Source: JAHHTP01 sp964587555 (GTDB lineage Bacteria; Bacillota; Clostridia; Oscillospirales; Ruminococcaceae). Taken from it: a stretch of DNA of 64,000 bases. Positions 8,283 to 16,660 of this stretch are shown here, one piece after another (within the stretch, counting starts at the first letter, position 1; the number at the start of each line of letters is the position of its first letter). The stretch covers positions 1 to 64,000 of the forward strand of contig CAZPLR010000006.1 in NCBI GenBank assembly GCA_964587555.1, written 5' to 3'. Below the pieces are notes generated by a model. It searched no databases, was not told the DNA's origin, and saw only the letters and a program-made list of their open reading frames with translations. The position numbers and the translations under genes were made by a program.

Positions 8283-9185
8283 CTATATCTTCCCTTGCTC
8301 CGGAGGGGTCGTTTCCAGCGGAAGAGGGGGTGCGGGTTCGGCGGGAGGAGAAATTTCCTCTTTGTCCGGTTCCTTTTTTTTCTTTTTCTTGTCGGACGGA
8401 AGCTTTTCGGAAAGGATGCTTTTCTTTTTTTTCTTTTTGGTCAGCGTTTTCTCATATGCCTCGATTGCGCCGTCGATCCTGCCGTCGTAGATAACGCCGC
8501 CGTCCTTGAGCACGATGCCGCGTTTGCAGATGTCCTTTGCCTGCGCGGTGGAATGGGTGACGAGCAGTACGGTGACGTTGTTGGAGGAGGTCACTTCGTC
8601 GATTTTTGCCTTGCACTTTTTGCGAAACGCCGCATCGCCGACGCTCAGCGCCTCGTCGATGATGAGTATCTCCGGTTCGATATTGATGTTGATCGAAAAG
8701 CCGAGCCTTGCTTTCATGCCGGAGGAATAGGTGCGCACGGGCTGGTCGATGTAGTCGCCGAGCTGGGCGAAGTTGACAATCGCGTCCTCGTAGGTTCTCA
8801 CCTGCGCCTGCGTCAGCCCCATCAGGGTGCCCTTCAGGTAGATGTTTTCCCGTCCGGTAAATTCCGAATCAAATCCGGCGGTCAGCTCCAACAGTGCGCT
8901 CACTCTGCCGTTTACGGTGACGCGGCCGGAGGTCGGGTAGATGACTTGGGTAATCAGCTTGAGCAGTGTGGACTTACCCGCGCCGTTTTTGCCGAAGATA
9001 GCGACTGTTTCACCGCGCTGGATGGAAAAGCAGATATTTTTGTTTGCCCTTTTCTTGGTGTATGGAATTTTTTTGATAAACACGCCAAGCAGACGCAGCT
9101 TTTCGTTTTTGTATAGCTTGTAGGTCTTGTTCACTTGGTCAAATACAATGATCGGTTCCGTGTTCTGGATGAATGCCGCAGCCAT
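8283..9185 (-). CDS. tagH: Teichoic-acid-type ABC exporter ATPase (TagH-like)
   Basis: ATPase of a polymer exporter that, with the TagG-like permease, moves lipid-linked polymer across the membrane. Of 300 residues, the first 240 form the ATPase: Walker A GKNGAGKS (65-72), signature YSSGMKARLGF, Walker B EILIIDEALSVGD, H-loop LLVTHS. Unusually, the C-terminus is not the sugar-binding or SH3-like domain of longer homologues but a runs-of-lysine tail (KKKKKK twice) followed by a proline/glutamate-rich end. Last gene of the operon; it follows tagG after 28 bases. Confidence 0.88.
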   Translation of the reverse strand: MAAAFIQNTEPIIVFDQVNKTYKLYKNEKLRLLGVFIKKIPYTKKRANKNICFSIQRGETVAIFGKNGAGKSTLLKLITQVIYPTSGRVTVNGRVSALLELTAGFDSEFTGRENIYLKGTLMGLTQAQVRTYEDAIVNFAQLGDYIDQPVRTYSSGMKARLGFSININIEPEILIIDEALSVGDAAFRKKCKAKIDEVTSSNNVTVLLVTHSTAQAKDICKRGIVLKDGGVIYDGRIDGAIEAYEKTLTKKKKKKSILSEKLPSDKKKKKKEPDKEEISPPAEPAPPLPLETTPPEQGKI

Positions 9186-9213
9186 AATTCAGCCCTGCCT
9201 TTCTCGTTTGCGG

Positions 9214-10020
9214 TTATAAAACGTCCGGAATCTCTCTGCGCAGCTTTTTGAAAATCCAGCCGGAGGCGAATACCCCGACGACAAAGACAAAGAGGAAGCA
9301 GATCAGCTGCTTTGGCTCCTCAAAAAACCACTTGTGATAGATAAAAACGTTGCGGTAGCCCTGTGCAAGGTAGGTGACAGGGTTGAAATACAGCAGCCTG
9401 CGCAGCCAAGGATACTCTATATTGTTAACATCCCATAAAATACCGGAAAGCCAGAAGATCGCGGTGGTGATAGACTTGATAAACTGGTGGAAATCCCGGC
9501 TGAATACCGCAAGCGGCGCAGAGAACCAGTCCCACAGCAGGAAGATCAAAAACATCATGACCGTGTAATATGGGAGCTGCAGCAGGTATACTGTCGGCGG
9601 ATAGCCCATGATCCAGAAAATTGCAATGGTGATGGCAAGCAGGATCAGATGTACAAACATCGACGAAAGGCTGACAAAGGTTGGGATGGTACTGATTGGG
9701 AACTTCATTTTAGTTACCAGATAGCTGTATTTTAAGATGCTCCCGGTGCCGCGGTGGAACATTTCGTTCATGTAAAACCATGGGATGATGCCCGCAAGCA
9801 GCCAGAGGAAAAACGGATATCCCGCAATATCCTTGCCGTGGCGCAGCCCAATGGAAAACGCAAACCAGTAAACAAAGATCGTAATAGCCGGCTTGGCAAG
9901 CGCCCATAGCCAGCCTAGAAAGGAGCCGCGATAGGTCTTGATGAGATCCGATTTAGCAAGCTTGGCGATTTGACCGCGATATTGTATATGCTCCGAGAAA
10001 ATTTGTTTGAAGGCGTTCAT
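9214..10020 (-). CDS. tagG: Teichoic-acid-type ABC exporter permease (TagG-like)
   Basis: ABC-2 family permease, 268 residues with about six membrane segments. The N-terminal amphipathic stretch ends in YRGSFLGWLWALAKP, a signature of polysaccharide/teichoic acid exporters, and the C-terminal half has RLLYFNPVTYLAQGYRN, also typical. It pairs with the ATPase 28 bases downstream and follows tagD. The exported cargo is inferred to be a glycerol-phosphate-containing polymer from the neighbouring genes. Confidence 0.9.
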   Translation of the reverse strand: MNAFKQIFSEHIQYRGQIAKLAKSDLIKTYRGSFLGWLWALAKPAITIFVYWFAFSIGLRHGKDIAGYPFFLWLLAGIIPWFYMNEMFHRGTGSILKYSYLVTKMKFPISTIPTFVSLSSMFVHLILLAITIAIFWIMGYPPTVYLLQLPYYTVMMFLIFLLWDWFSAPLAVFSRDFHQFIKSITTAIFWLSGILWDVNNIEYPWLRRLLYFNPVTYLAQGYRNVFIYHKWFFEEPKQLICFLFVFVVGVFASGWIFKKLRREIPDVL

Positions 10021-10054
10021 AGGAAAGAGATCACCTCTTTTGCAGCAGAATGGA

Positions 10055-10459
10055 TTATTTTGGTTCGGCTAAATTCAGGTCGCCCTTGATCTTGGTGGTG
10101 GAGATGCCCGGCGTGCGGCTTAAGAAAACAAGTTCGCAATAATCCTTTAAATAATCGAAGCGGTCGCTGTTTGCCCAGTCGTCGCCCATAACCACGACGT
10201 CCACAAAATACTTCTTCACGTCGTCGATCTTTTGCTCCCAGCTTTCCTCCGGAATGACCAGGTCGACATAACGGATCGCTTCCAGCATCTTTTTGCGTGT
10301 TTCGTAGTCGTGATAGGCTTTTTTGCCCTTTCCGGCGTTAAATGCATCGGTGGAAAGCGCGACAATCAGATAGTCGCCCAGTTCCTTAGCGCGCTTTAAC
10401 AGGCGGATATGACCGTAATGAAGCAGGTCAAAGGTTCCATAGGTTAATACTCGTTTCAT
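10055..10459 (-). CDS. tagD: Glycerol-3-phosphate cytidylyltransferase
   Basis: Makes CDP-glycerol from CTP and glycerol-3-phosphate, the donor for the transferases encoded just upstream. The 134 residues match TagD in length, with the nucleotidyltransferase motif GTFDLLHYGH (8-17) and the C-terminal signature RTPGISTTKIK. Start ATG at 10459 behind AAGGAGAG. It sits between the transferases and the exporter, which fixes the substrate of the whole operon as CDP-glycerol. Confidence 0.96.
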   Translation of the reverse strand: MKRVLTYGTFDLLHYGHIRLLKRAKELGDYLIVALSTDAFNAGKGKKAYHDYETRKKMLEAIRYVDLVIPEESWEQKIDDVKKYFVDVVVMGDDWANSDRFDYLKDYCELVFLSRTPGISTTKIKGDLNLAEPK

Positions 10460-10486
10460 AACATTCTCTCCTTGATTATTTCTTAG

Positions 10487-11695
10487 CTATACTCCGGTTT
10501 CCGGCGTAAAAAGCCTGTCCACGATGCGCGCGGCTGCTTTTCCATCGTCTAAATAGTCAAATTCCACGCAAAAAGCCGCGTAGCGCTCCGCATATTCCGC
10601 CGCAAAGCGCTTCGGCTCCTTGACAAGCGCGAGCATTTCCTCGTATTGCTCGGCGATCGGACCGGGAAGCTTCTTTAGGTCAAAGTAAAATCCCCGCAGC
10701 TTGTCGCGATAGCTGCCAATGTCGTACATATAAAAGATCATCGGCTTTCTTGTGATCGCATAGTCGAACATAACCGAGGAATAGTCGGTAATCAGCGTGT
10801 CGGCGATCAAATACAGCTCGGTGATATCCGGATAGGCGGATGCGTCGACAATGTTTTCCCGCGCGATGCGCTCCCCGACCGTTTTGCTGACCAGATAATG
10901 CAGCCGCAGCAGTAAAACGGTTTCGCCGCCCAGCGCGTCGGCAAACGCATTCGGGTCAAACGGGAAGGTGTAGTTGTATTTTCCCGCCCTGACGTCGTCG
11001 TCGCGGAAGGTTGGGGCGTACATAACCACCCGCTTGCCTTCTGGAATGTGCAGCGTGCTTTTCACTCTGGCGGCGATCAATTTCCGCTCTGCCGAGGGAA
11101 GCGAAAGGATGTCGTTGCGCGGATAGCCGGTTTCCCATACCTGCGTTGGCTGAAGCTGGAATGCCGAGCAGAAGCGTTCGGTGGAAAAGCGGTTTTGTGA
11201 AAGCATATAGTTCCACTGTTTAGAGGAGCGCACAATGTTGATTTTATAGCGCTCGGTTGTGGTGCCCGGCAGATACACTTCCTCCTGGTCAAGTCCCAGC
11301 CGTTTCAGCGGTGTGCCGTGCCATGTCTGCAAAAATATGCTCTTGGGATTGGTTACAACGAAATAAGGGAATCGGCTGTTGTTGACGATATAGGCGCTGC
11401 GCATCAGACGCCAGAGGTAAATAATTCCTAAATAGGACGCCTTTTTGTGCTTTCCCGGCACGGGAAGTGAAAACCTGCTTTTGCGGAACCCCCAAGTAAT
11501 CCGATAGCGCTGATCCATTCCGCGCCGCAGCATCTCCTCGTAGATGTATTTTGGCTGGTCGCCGTAGCTTTGTCCCAAAAAGCATTCGAAAAACACCGTG
11601 TTTTTCTTGATCGGAATAAGCCGTCCGAACCGGCCGGTAATGAAATGTACCGCGCGTTTGCCGAAAATCATGACCTTTTTGCGTAGACCGCTCAC
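10487..11695 (-). CDS. CDP-glycerol glycerophosphotransferase family protein
   Basis: A 402-residue transferase of the TagB/TagF family, which adds glycerol-phosphate units from CDP-glycerol to a lipid-linked acceptor at the inner face of the membrane. Family motifs seen: TWHGTPLKRLG (catalytic His region, near residue 130) and LITDYSSVMFDY near residue 306. It starts with GTG at 11695, which overlaps the TGA of the upstream gene (GTGA, 4 bases), so translation is coupled. Size fits a primer-type (TagB-like) or short polymerase; which one cannot be told from sequence alone. Confidence 0.88.
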   Translation of the reverse strand: MSGLRKKVMIFGKRAVHFITGRFGRLIPIKKNTVFFECFLGQSYGDQPKYIYEEMLRRGMDQRYRITWGFRKSRFSLPVPGKHKKASYLGIIYLWRLMRSAYIVNNSRFPYFVVTNPKSIFLQTWHGTPLKRLGLDQEEVYLPGTTTERYKINIVRSSKQWNYMLSQNRFSTERFCSAFQLQPTQVWETGYPRNDILSLPSAERKLIAARVKSTLHIPEGKRVVMYAPTFRDDDVRAGKYNYTFPFDPNAFADALGGETVLLLRLHYLVSKTVGERIARENIVDASAYPDITELYLIADTLITDYSSVMFDYAITRKPMIFYMYDIGSYRDKLRGFYFDLKKLPGPIAEQYEEMLALVKEPKRFAAEYAERYAAFCVEFDYLDDGKAAARIVDRLFTPETGV

Positions 11696-12885
11696 GGAAT
11701 ATCCGCTCCCTTCAAATTGATTTTTTTCAGCAGCGATAAAACTGCGCAGCGGTCAACTTCGCCGCAGAAACGAGCCCGAACCTGAGCGCGCTTTTGGCTG
11801 TAATCATCGCCGGCGCCGGACAGGAACCTTTGCAGAAAGCGGAAAAAATCGTCCCTGTCGGTTAAAATCGGTCCCGGCATGACCGAAAGCGGGCTGCTTA
11901 CCGTAAAGCCGCGGTTCTCACTGTAGGACGCGATGTCCTCCACTGCAAAGCCGATCGGGCGGTCTAACAGCAGGTAGTCAAAATAAACGCTGGAATAATC
12001 GGTGATCAGCGCCTCGCAGCTTCCAAGCAGCCGATATAGCTCGACGTTGGCGCTTTGAAATTCCATGTCGCTTTGGATCAGGATATTGGAATAGCGTGCG
12101 GTTTGTGAAATGCCGCTCTCGCTTGGATGCAGCTTAATCCATAGCAGCGTTTTGGCCTCTTTTAAAAGCGCGTTGCACGTTTCTAGGTCAGCCGCGTCGT
12201 GCAGGAGCGGCAGCCCCGTTGTGGAATGCTCGCCGAGGTCGCTGTCGCGGATGTCGCTGACCTCCGCGCGGCGGAAGGTTGGCATCCAGCCGATGAGCCG
12301 CTGACAGTCGGATCTTCCTAGAATGGCGCATGCCTTTTTTGCCGAAGGCGCTTCAAACAGCAGGTCGCAGCGCGGAAGACCGTTATAAAGCAGCTGCGCG
12401 TCGCTGCATCCAAAGGCCGCTTTCATCAATTCGCCGCTGAAGGGAGACGGAGCAAGATAATAGGTCGCGAAGTTCAGCGTAAGCGTGGGGTATAGCATCC
12501 TGCCGATCTTTTTGAGCGGGATCCCGTGCCAGAGATTCACGACCGTCTGCTTTTTGGACGGCTTGACCGGTATCTTGCCGTTGTAGTAAAAGACAAAGCC
12601 GCTGGTCAGATAAATAAAAAGTCCGGATAGATTGCCTGTCCGCTTTACGCGGTTTCCCGCCCGGATGCCGGCAGGATCGTCGCAGCTGCAAATCAGCGTG
12701 TAGGACGCATAGGAGGGGGAAGCTGCCATAAAGTCAAGCACCGCCTTGAGGTTGTCCTTGACGCCGGTATTGGTGTAGAAAAGCACCTTTTTTGGATCTT
12801 TGGGCAAAAGGCGATTGATGCCGGATAAAACGCCGCTCAATACGCTGGCGAGAAAGTCCCGCAGTTTTTTGTTTTTGATCTGCAT
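11692..12885 (-). CDS. CDP-glycerol glycerophosphotransferase family protein
   Basis: First gene of the operon, 397 residues. It shares with its downstream neighbour the motifs LWHGIPLKKIG and LITDYSSVYFDY, and LLWIKLHPSESG, all of the TagB/TagF family, but the two differ widely and are not a recent duplication. I chose ATG 12885 because AAGGAGGG lies 9 bases before it; an in-frame ATG at 12924 has no ribosome site. Together the two probably prime and extend, or decorate, a poly(glycerol phosphate) chain. TagO and TagA are not in the window. Confidence 0.87.
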   Translation of the reverse strand: MQIKNKKLRDFLASVLSGVLSGINRLLPKDPKKVLFYTNTGVKDNLKAVLDFMAASPSYASYTLICSCDDPAGIRAGNRVKRTGNLSGLFIYLTSGFVFYYNGKIPVKPSKKQTVVNLWHGIPLKKIGRMLYPTLTLNFATYYLAPSPFSGELMKAAFGCSDAQLLYNGLPRCDLLFEAPSAKKACAILGRSDCQRLIGWMPTFRRAEVSDIRDSDLGEHSTTGLPLLHDAADLETCNALLKEAKTLLWIKLHPSESGISQTARYSNILIQSDMEFQSANVELYRLLGSCEALITDYSSVYFDYLLLDRPIGFAVEDIASYSENRGFTVSSPLSVMPGPILTDRDDFFRFLQRFLSGAGDDYSQKRAQVRARFCGEVDRCAVLSLLKKINLKGADIP

Positions 12886-12922
12886 AAAGAATAGCCCTCC
12901 TTCCAAAAATGCTGCTATCTTC

Positions 12923-12928
12923 ATTATA
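12923..12928 (-). promoter_or_regulatory. Possible -10 of the CDP-glycerol operon promoter
   Basis: TATAAT on the minus strand at 12923-12928, about 40 bases before the ATG. The -35 region (about TGATTT, 17-18 bases upstream) is a poor match, so a regulated or activator-dependent promoter is possible. The rest of 12929-13090 is AT-rich with nothing else recognisable. Confidence 0.4.
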
Positions 12929-13097
12929 CATTATTTTGCAGAAAAAATCACTATCTAATTTGATTTTTCAAAAGAAAAACACGAGAATTTACAAAAAATA
13001 AAAGAGTTTACCGTAATTGCGGGCGGGCAGGCAAATCGCTTAGGCTGAAAAAGAACCGGGACAAATCGTGAACAAAGCAAAAAAAATGAAAAAGGGC

Positions 13098-13126
13098 TTG
13101 ATTATTCCCGCGGAATATGCTATGAT
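13098..13126 (+). promoter_or_regulatory. Sigma-A promoter of secG
   Basis: TTGATT at 13098-13103, 17-base spacer, TATGAT at 13121-13126, giving a short leader of about 30 bases before the secG ribosome site. Confidence 0.7.
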
Positions 13127-13160
13127 ATCAATAGCCATCAAAAATTATGGAGGTTTCAAA

Positions 13161-13415
13161 ATGAATTGGATTACGATAACGTTAGGCGTTCTGCTTATTC
13201 TTGTATGTATTCTGATCGTGGTCGTTGTTTGCCTACAGGAAACCAAACAAAACGGTTTGCAGGGATTGGGTTCGAGCGCCGGTTCGGATTCCTTCTTCAG
13301 CAGGAATAAGGGCAAAACGATTGAGGCTAAGCTCGTTAAGATTACTACGGTGTTAGGAATTCTTTTTTTCGTCTTAGTGCTTGCGATCAATCTGGTAATC
13401 ACATACGCAAAGTAA
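13161..13415 (+). CDS. secG: Preprotein translocase subunit SecG
   Basis: Small SecYEG channel subunit that aids protein export. The 84 residues contain two membrane helices (about 2-24 and 60-80) joined by a Gly/Ser/Gln loop with QNGLQGLG, which is typical of SecG. ATG 13161 follows GGAGGT; the reading frame continues upstream to 13068, but that start lies before the promoter. As in many Firmicutes it precedes rnr. Confidence 0.92.
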   Translation: MNWITITLGVLLILVCILIVVVVCLQETKQNGLQGLGSSAGSDSFFSRNKGKTIEAKLVKITTVLGILFFVLVLAINLVITYAK

Positions 13416-13428
13416 ATGGTATTTGATG

Positions 13429-13463
13429 CAGACGGGAACATAACGCTTTCCCGTCTGTATTTT
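13429..13463 (+). terminator. Intrinsic terminator between secG and rnr
   Basis: Perfect stem CAGACGGGAA / TTCCCGTCTG (13429-13438, 13448-13457) with a 9-base loop, then TATTTTTAT. It ends 18 bases before the rnr start, so rnr expression from the secG promoter must depend on read-through. Confidence 0.8.
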
Positions 13464-13481
13464 TATAAAGAAAGGAAAATT

Positions 13482-15665
13482 GTGAAGGAATTGAAAGAAG
13501 AATTATCCGAGCAGGCGCAGAGCCTGCCGTTTGAAACAGCGTCCGGTAAGCTCGGGAAAAAGGCATACCGGTATTTATGCAAAGCCCCGAAAAAGGGCGC
13601 GTCGCTCGAAACGCTGATCGGCGCGCTTCGCAAAAAATACGACGCGCCGAAGGAATTAAAACAGGCGCTGCAAGTTTTGCGCGCCGAGGGGCGGATTGTA
13701 CTCTCGCAGGGGAAATACTACCCGTCCTTTTGTTTCGGCTTGCAGCCGGCGCAGGTGTCCCGCGTAAAGGAAAAATTCGGCTATGCCGTTTTGATCGACG
13801 GCGGCGAGGAGGTATTTATTCCGGGAAAATACTTGCGTGGCTGTCTGCCGAAAGAGCGGGTTCTGTTAAAAAAGCTGCCGGCTGACCGCCGTTTTGCGAC
13901 CGACGATCGCTACAGCGTGGAGGATGTTCTGCTGGATCAAAAAGAGTATTTCTTTACCGGAACGGTGATGATTGAAGATGGGGCGTTTAGCGTCTTGCCG
14001 GATCACGGAATGGATTTTGCCGTTCGTCTGAGGGTACGCGGCGAAACCGAGGTCAAGGTCGGCGATAAAATTCAGGCAAAGGTCGTCCGCCGCGGGGAGC
14101 GGCACTCCGATCTGCGCGCACAGGCGGTGCAGAATTACGGCTGCGCACAGGTGGCGTCTGTCTGTGCGCGGGCGGTGCTTGACGATCTAGAGGTCGTTAG
14201 AGACTTTTCGGAGGATGCGCGCCGCCGCGCAAAGCACCTGCTTAAAAAGGGGATTACTGAAAAGGAGCTTGCCGGACGCGCTGATTTTCGAAACGATATT
14301 GTATTTACGATCGACGCCGCCACCTCCAAGGATCTTGACGACGCAGTGTCGCTGCGCTGCTGTGAGGAGGGCTATGAGCTTGGCGTGCATATCGCGGATG
14401 TTTCACATTATGTCAAATATGAGGATGAGATCGATCGGGAAGCGTTTGTACGCGGCACCAGCGTTTATTATGCCGATCAGGTAATCCCAATGCTGCCAAA
14501 GGAACTGTCCAACGGAATTTGTTCCCTGAATCCCGGAGAAGACCGGCTGACCCTTTCGGCGATCCTGACGCTGGATCGGAATGGACGTCTTTTGGATTTT
14601 GATTTTAAGAAAGGGATCATCCGCTCGAGGGTAAAGGGCGTTTACGATGAAATTAACGCGATCTATGACGGAAAAGCGTCGGCGGAGCTATTGGAGAAAT
14701 ACGCCGGGGTGATGGATTCGCTTGACAAAATGCGGAAGTTGGCGGCGATCCTGACCGAAAATAAGCGCAGGCGCGGCGCGCCGGAAATCGATAAGGCAGA
14801 GAGCAAGATTGTCATTGGCGCGGATGGAAAAACGGAGGATGTGGTCGCACGCGAGCGCGGTATCTCCGAGATTATGATCGAGGAATTTATGCTGCTTGCA
14901 AACGAGGCGGCGGCAAAGGCTGCACGGCTGAAGGGACTGCCGTTTGTTTACCGGATACACGAGCCGCCGACGCCGCAGAAGCTGGAATATCTGCATGACG
15001 CGGCAGAGCAGCTTGGACTGAATGCAAAAATGGTGCGTCCGGGAATGGAACCGGGAGAGCTTTCCGCACTGTTGGATGCGGTAAAGGATTCGCCTGCGCA
15101 TGATGTGCTGCATACAATCGCGCTGCGCAGTATGTCCAAAGCGCGCTACAGCGAGTCTCCCGTCGGGCATTACGGTCTGGCACTGACCGATTACGCGCAC
15201 TTTACCTCGCCGATCCGCCGCTATCCGGATCTGACGGTGCATCGAATGCTTTCCTCGTTTTTGCATGGAAAGACAGGGGAACAGGTGTCCCGCAAATATG
15301 CGCAGTTTGTAAAGAATGCGGCGCGCTGCTCCAGCGACGCCGAGGTAAAGGCGATGACTGCCGAGCGCCGATGCAGCGACTGCTATAAAGCGGAATATAT
15401 GAGCGACCGGCTTGGACAGACGTTTGAAGGGATCGTTTCGTCGGTCGTATCCTACGGGATTTATGTCGAGCTGCCAAATACGATCGAGGGCTTTATTCAC
15501 CACAGCCGGCTGTTGGGAACCGAGTTTGAGATGGTCAATGCGTTTATGCTTAAGGATTTTGCGACCGGCAAAAGCTATCGGATCGGTGATCGCGTATGCG
15601 TGCGCTGCATCGCAGCGGATGTAAGCCTCGGCAGGATCGACTTTGAGATCGCCCAGGAGGAGTGA
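13482..15665 (+). CDS. rnr: Ribonuclease R
   Basis: 3'-to-5' exoribonuclease of the RNB family, used in mRNA and rRNA decay and often in tmRNA-linked quality control. The 727 residues show an N-terminal helix-turn-helix region, cold-shock domains to about 230, the RNB core with FTIDAATSKDLDDAVSL near residue 275 (catalytic aspartates), and a C-terminal S1 domain starting at GQTFEGIVSSVVSYGIYVEL. I chose GTG 13482 behind GAAAGGA; the frame extends to 13416 but that part overlaps the secG terminator. No smpB follows, unlike many relatives. Confidence 0.93.
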   Translation: MKELKEELSEQAQSLPFETASGKLGKKAYRYLCKAPKKGASLETLIGALRKKYDAPKELKQALQVLRAEGRIVLSQGKYYPSFCFGLQPAQVSRVKEKFGYAVLIDGGEEVFIPGKYLRGCLPKERVLLKKLPADRRFATDDRYSVEDVLLDQKEYFFTGTVMIEDGAFSVLPDHGMDFAVRLRVRGETEVKVGDKIQAKVVRRGERHSDLRAQAVQNYGCAQVASVCARAVLDDLEVVRDFSEDARRRAKHLLKKGITEKELAGRADFRNDIVFTIDAATSKDLDDAVSLRCCEEGYELGVHIADVSHYVKYEDEIDREAFVRGTSVYYADQVIPMLPKELSNGICSLNPGEDRLTLSAILTLDRNGRLLDFDFKKGIIRSRVKGVYDEINAIYDGKASAELLEKYAGVMDSLDKMRKLAAILTENKRRRGAPEIDKAESKIVIGADGKTEDVVARERGISEIMIEEFMLLANEAAAKAARLKGLPFVYRIHEPPTPQKLEYLHDAAEQLGLNAKMVRPGMEPGELSALLDAVKDSPAHDVLHTIALRSMSKARYSESPVGHYGLALTDYAHFTSPIRRYPDLTVHRMLSSFLHGKTGEQVSRKYAQFVKNAARCSSDAEVKAMTAERRCSDCYKAEYMSDRLGQTFEGIVSSVVSYGIYVELPNTIEGFIHHSRLLGTEFEMVNAFMLKDFATGKSYRIGDRVCVRCIAADVSLGRIDFEIAQEE

Positions 15666-15761
15666 GTACTCGATATCGCCGGACATTTCCCAAAAGAAGG
15701 GCTGAAAGCCCAAGCTTGGGGTGCAAAAATGCGGGCAGCCCCAAAGCGGCGCTGCGCAGAG

Positions 15762-15791
15762 AAAAAGCTCCGGAAGCAAAGCTCCCGGAGC
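15762..15791 (-). terminator. Terminator of the 6S-like RNA (also able to end rnr)
   Basis: Hairpin GCTCCGGGAGC / GCTTCCGGAGC with a 3-base loop, followed on the minus strand by TTTTT (15762-15766). On the plus strand the same stem is followed by GATCG and five T, so it may act in both directions. Confidence 0.8.
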
Positions 15792-15996
15792 GATCGTTTT
15801 TATGAAAAATCCGCCTTGCCGTTGCATGGCCAAAGAAAACCCGTGCTCACACACGGTGGGTAATCTCCTCCGGAACGCACGCTCCCTTCGTCCGCGTAAG
15901 CGGGAGGTCTGCAATTGTACAAGAGAGCCGATTCCCTTTTTTAGAATGTGGGTCTTTTGAAACCACACTGACGAAACAAGGCAGAATCTTTTTTAC
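15762..15996 (-). ncRNA. ssrS: Stand-alone structured RNA with 6S RNA architecture
   Basis: No gene lies in 15666-16117. Instead a consensus promoter (16004-16032) drives a minus-strand transcript of about 235 bases ending at a strong terminator. The RNA folds as 6S does: a closing stem of about 14 bp (GATTCTGCCTTG near 15975-15986 with CAAGGCGGATTTTTC near 15806-15820), a central bubble of about 40 bases on each side, and an irregular apical stem (GGGAATC with GATTACCC, then CCTCCC with GGGAG). The 3' bubble strand contains GTGTGAGCACGG. 6S RNA binds sigma-A RNA polymerase in stationary phase. Family assignment is inferred from architecture, not from a covariance model. Confidence 0.6.
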
Positions 15997-16003
15997 AAAA
16001 CCT

Positions 16004-16032
16004 ATTATACCAGATTTCTTGATAAAAATCAA
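16004..16032 (-). promoter_or_regulatory. Sigma-A promoter of the 6S-like RNA
   Basis: Minus strand: TTGATT (16027-16032), 17-base spacer, TATAAT (16004-16009); predicted start near 15997. Confidence 0.8.
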
Positions 16033-16117
16033 GGGTTTTAGAAGGATTTATTACTTTCTTTTTTGTGTCCTTTTTCAGTATATGCGGTAAGAGAAAAAAC
16101 GATACGCGGAAAATTTT

Positions 16118-16582
16118 TCATCTGATTTCGTCGATGCAATCATCTTCGTACTCGTCNNNNNNNNNNNNNNNNNNNNNNNNNNNNNNNNNNNNNNNNNNNN
16201 NNNNNNNNNNNNNNNNNNNNNNNNNNNNNNNNNNNNNNNNNNNNNNNNNNNNNNNNTCGTACTCGTCATCCTCGTATAAGGCGTCCTCCATTGCGCCTAA
16301 GCGCTCCAAGAAGATACCGCCGATCTGCTCTAGCTCGTCCTCGTCGAGTGTTTCCATTTGCTCCTCGCCGGTTTCTGGATTTTCGACCGCGCGCATGACG
16401 ATCAGCTCCTGATCCTCAGCGAGCGCTTCCTCCTTTGTCTGCGGCAGCGGGGTGAGCGCATAGTAGTGATCGTCACCGTAGTCCATTTCGTCGAGAAGCT
16501 CGAACATCCACTGCTTTCCGTCCTCGTCGGTCAGCGTGTACACCATAGGCTCGTCGTTATATTCCGGATTGTTTTGCGGCAT
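16118..16582 (-). CDS. DUF1292 family protein, interrupted by an assembly gap
   Basis: Small acidic protein of the DUF1292 family, conserved in Firmicutes and of unknown function. The N-terminal part shows the family pattern: VYTLTDEDGKQWMFELLDEM, then YYALTPLP. The C-terminal part is mostly Glu/Asp. A 100-N gap falls in the acidic tail; removing it and one copy of the 11 bases TCGTACTCGTC shared by both edges gives an uninterrupted frame of 117 residues. Start ATG 16582 behind AAGGAGG. It is monocistronic under its own promoter. Confidence 0.85.
   Translation of the reverse strand: MPQNNPEYNDEPMVYTLTDEDGKQWMFELLDEMDYGDDHYYALTPLPQTKEEALAEDQELIVMRAVENPETGEEQMETLDEDELEQIGGIFLERLGAMEDALYEDDEYXXXXXXXXXXXXXXXXXXXXXXXXXXXXXXXXXXDEYEDDCIDEIR
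16157..16256. other. Scaffold gap of 100 N inside the DUF1292 gene
   Basis: Exactly 100 N. The 11 bases before it (16146-16156) equal the 11 bases after it (16257-16267). The site is in a run of GAG/GAC/GAT/TAC codons, where short repeats confuse assembly. The true gap may be zero or a few acidic codons. Confidence 0.9.
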
Positions 16583-16614
16583 AAACAGTTCCTCCTTTTT
16601 GGATGATCCATATC

Positions 16615-16643
16615 ATTGTATAACGTTTGCGCATGTTTGTCAA
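16615..16643 (-). promoter_or_regulatory. Sigma-A promoter of the DUF1292 gene
   Basis: Minus strand: TTGACA (16638-16643), 17-base spacer, TACAAT (16615-16620). Confidence 0.75.
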
Positions 16644-16660
16644 GCACGTAACGCCGGGAT

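Noticed and set aside
8220..9116. Plus-strand open frame of 298 codons opposite tagH
   Set aside because: Antisense shadow of the ABC ATPase; Phe/Gly-rich composition comes from the opposite strand's Lys and Glu codons.
14688..15968. Long minus-strand open frame (426 codons) opposite rnr
   Set aside because: It lies antisense to a clear RNase R gene, is Arg/His-rich and low in typical codon pattern, and has no ribosome site.
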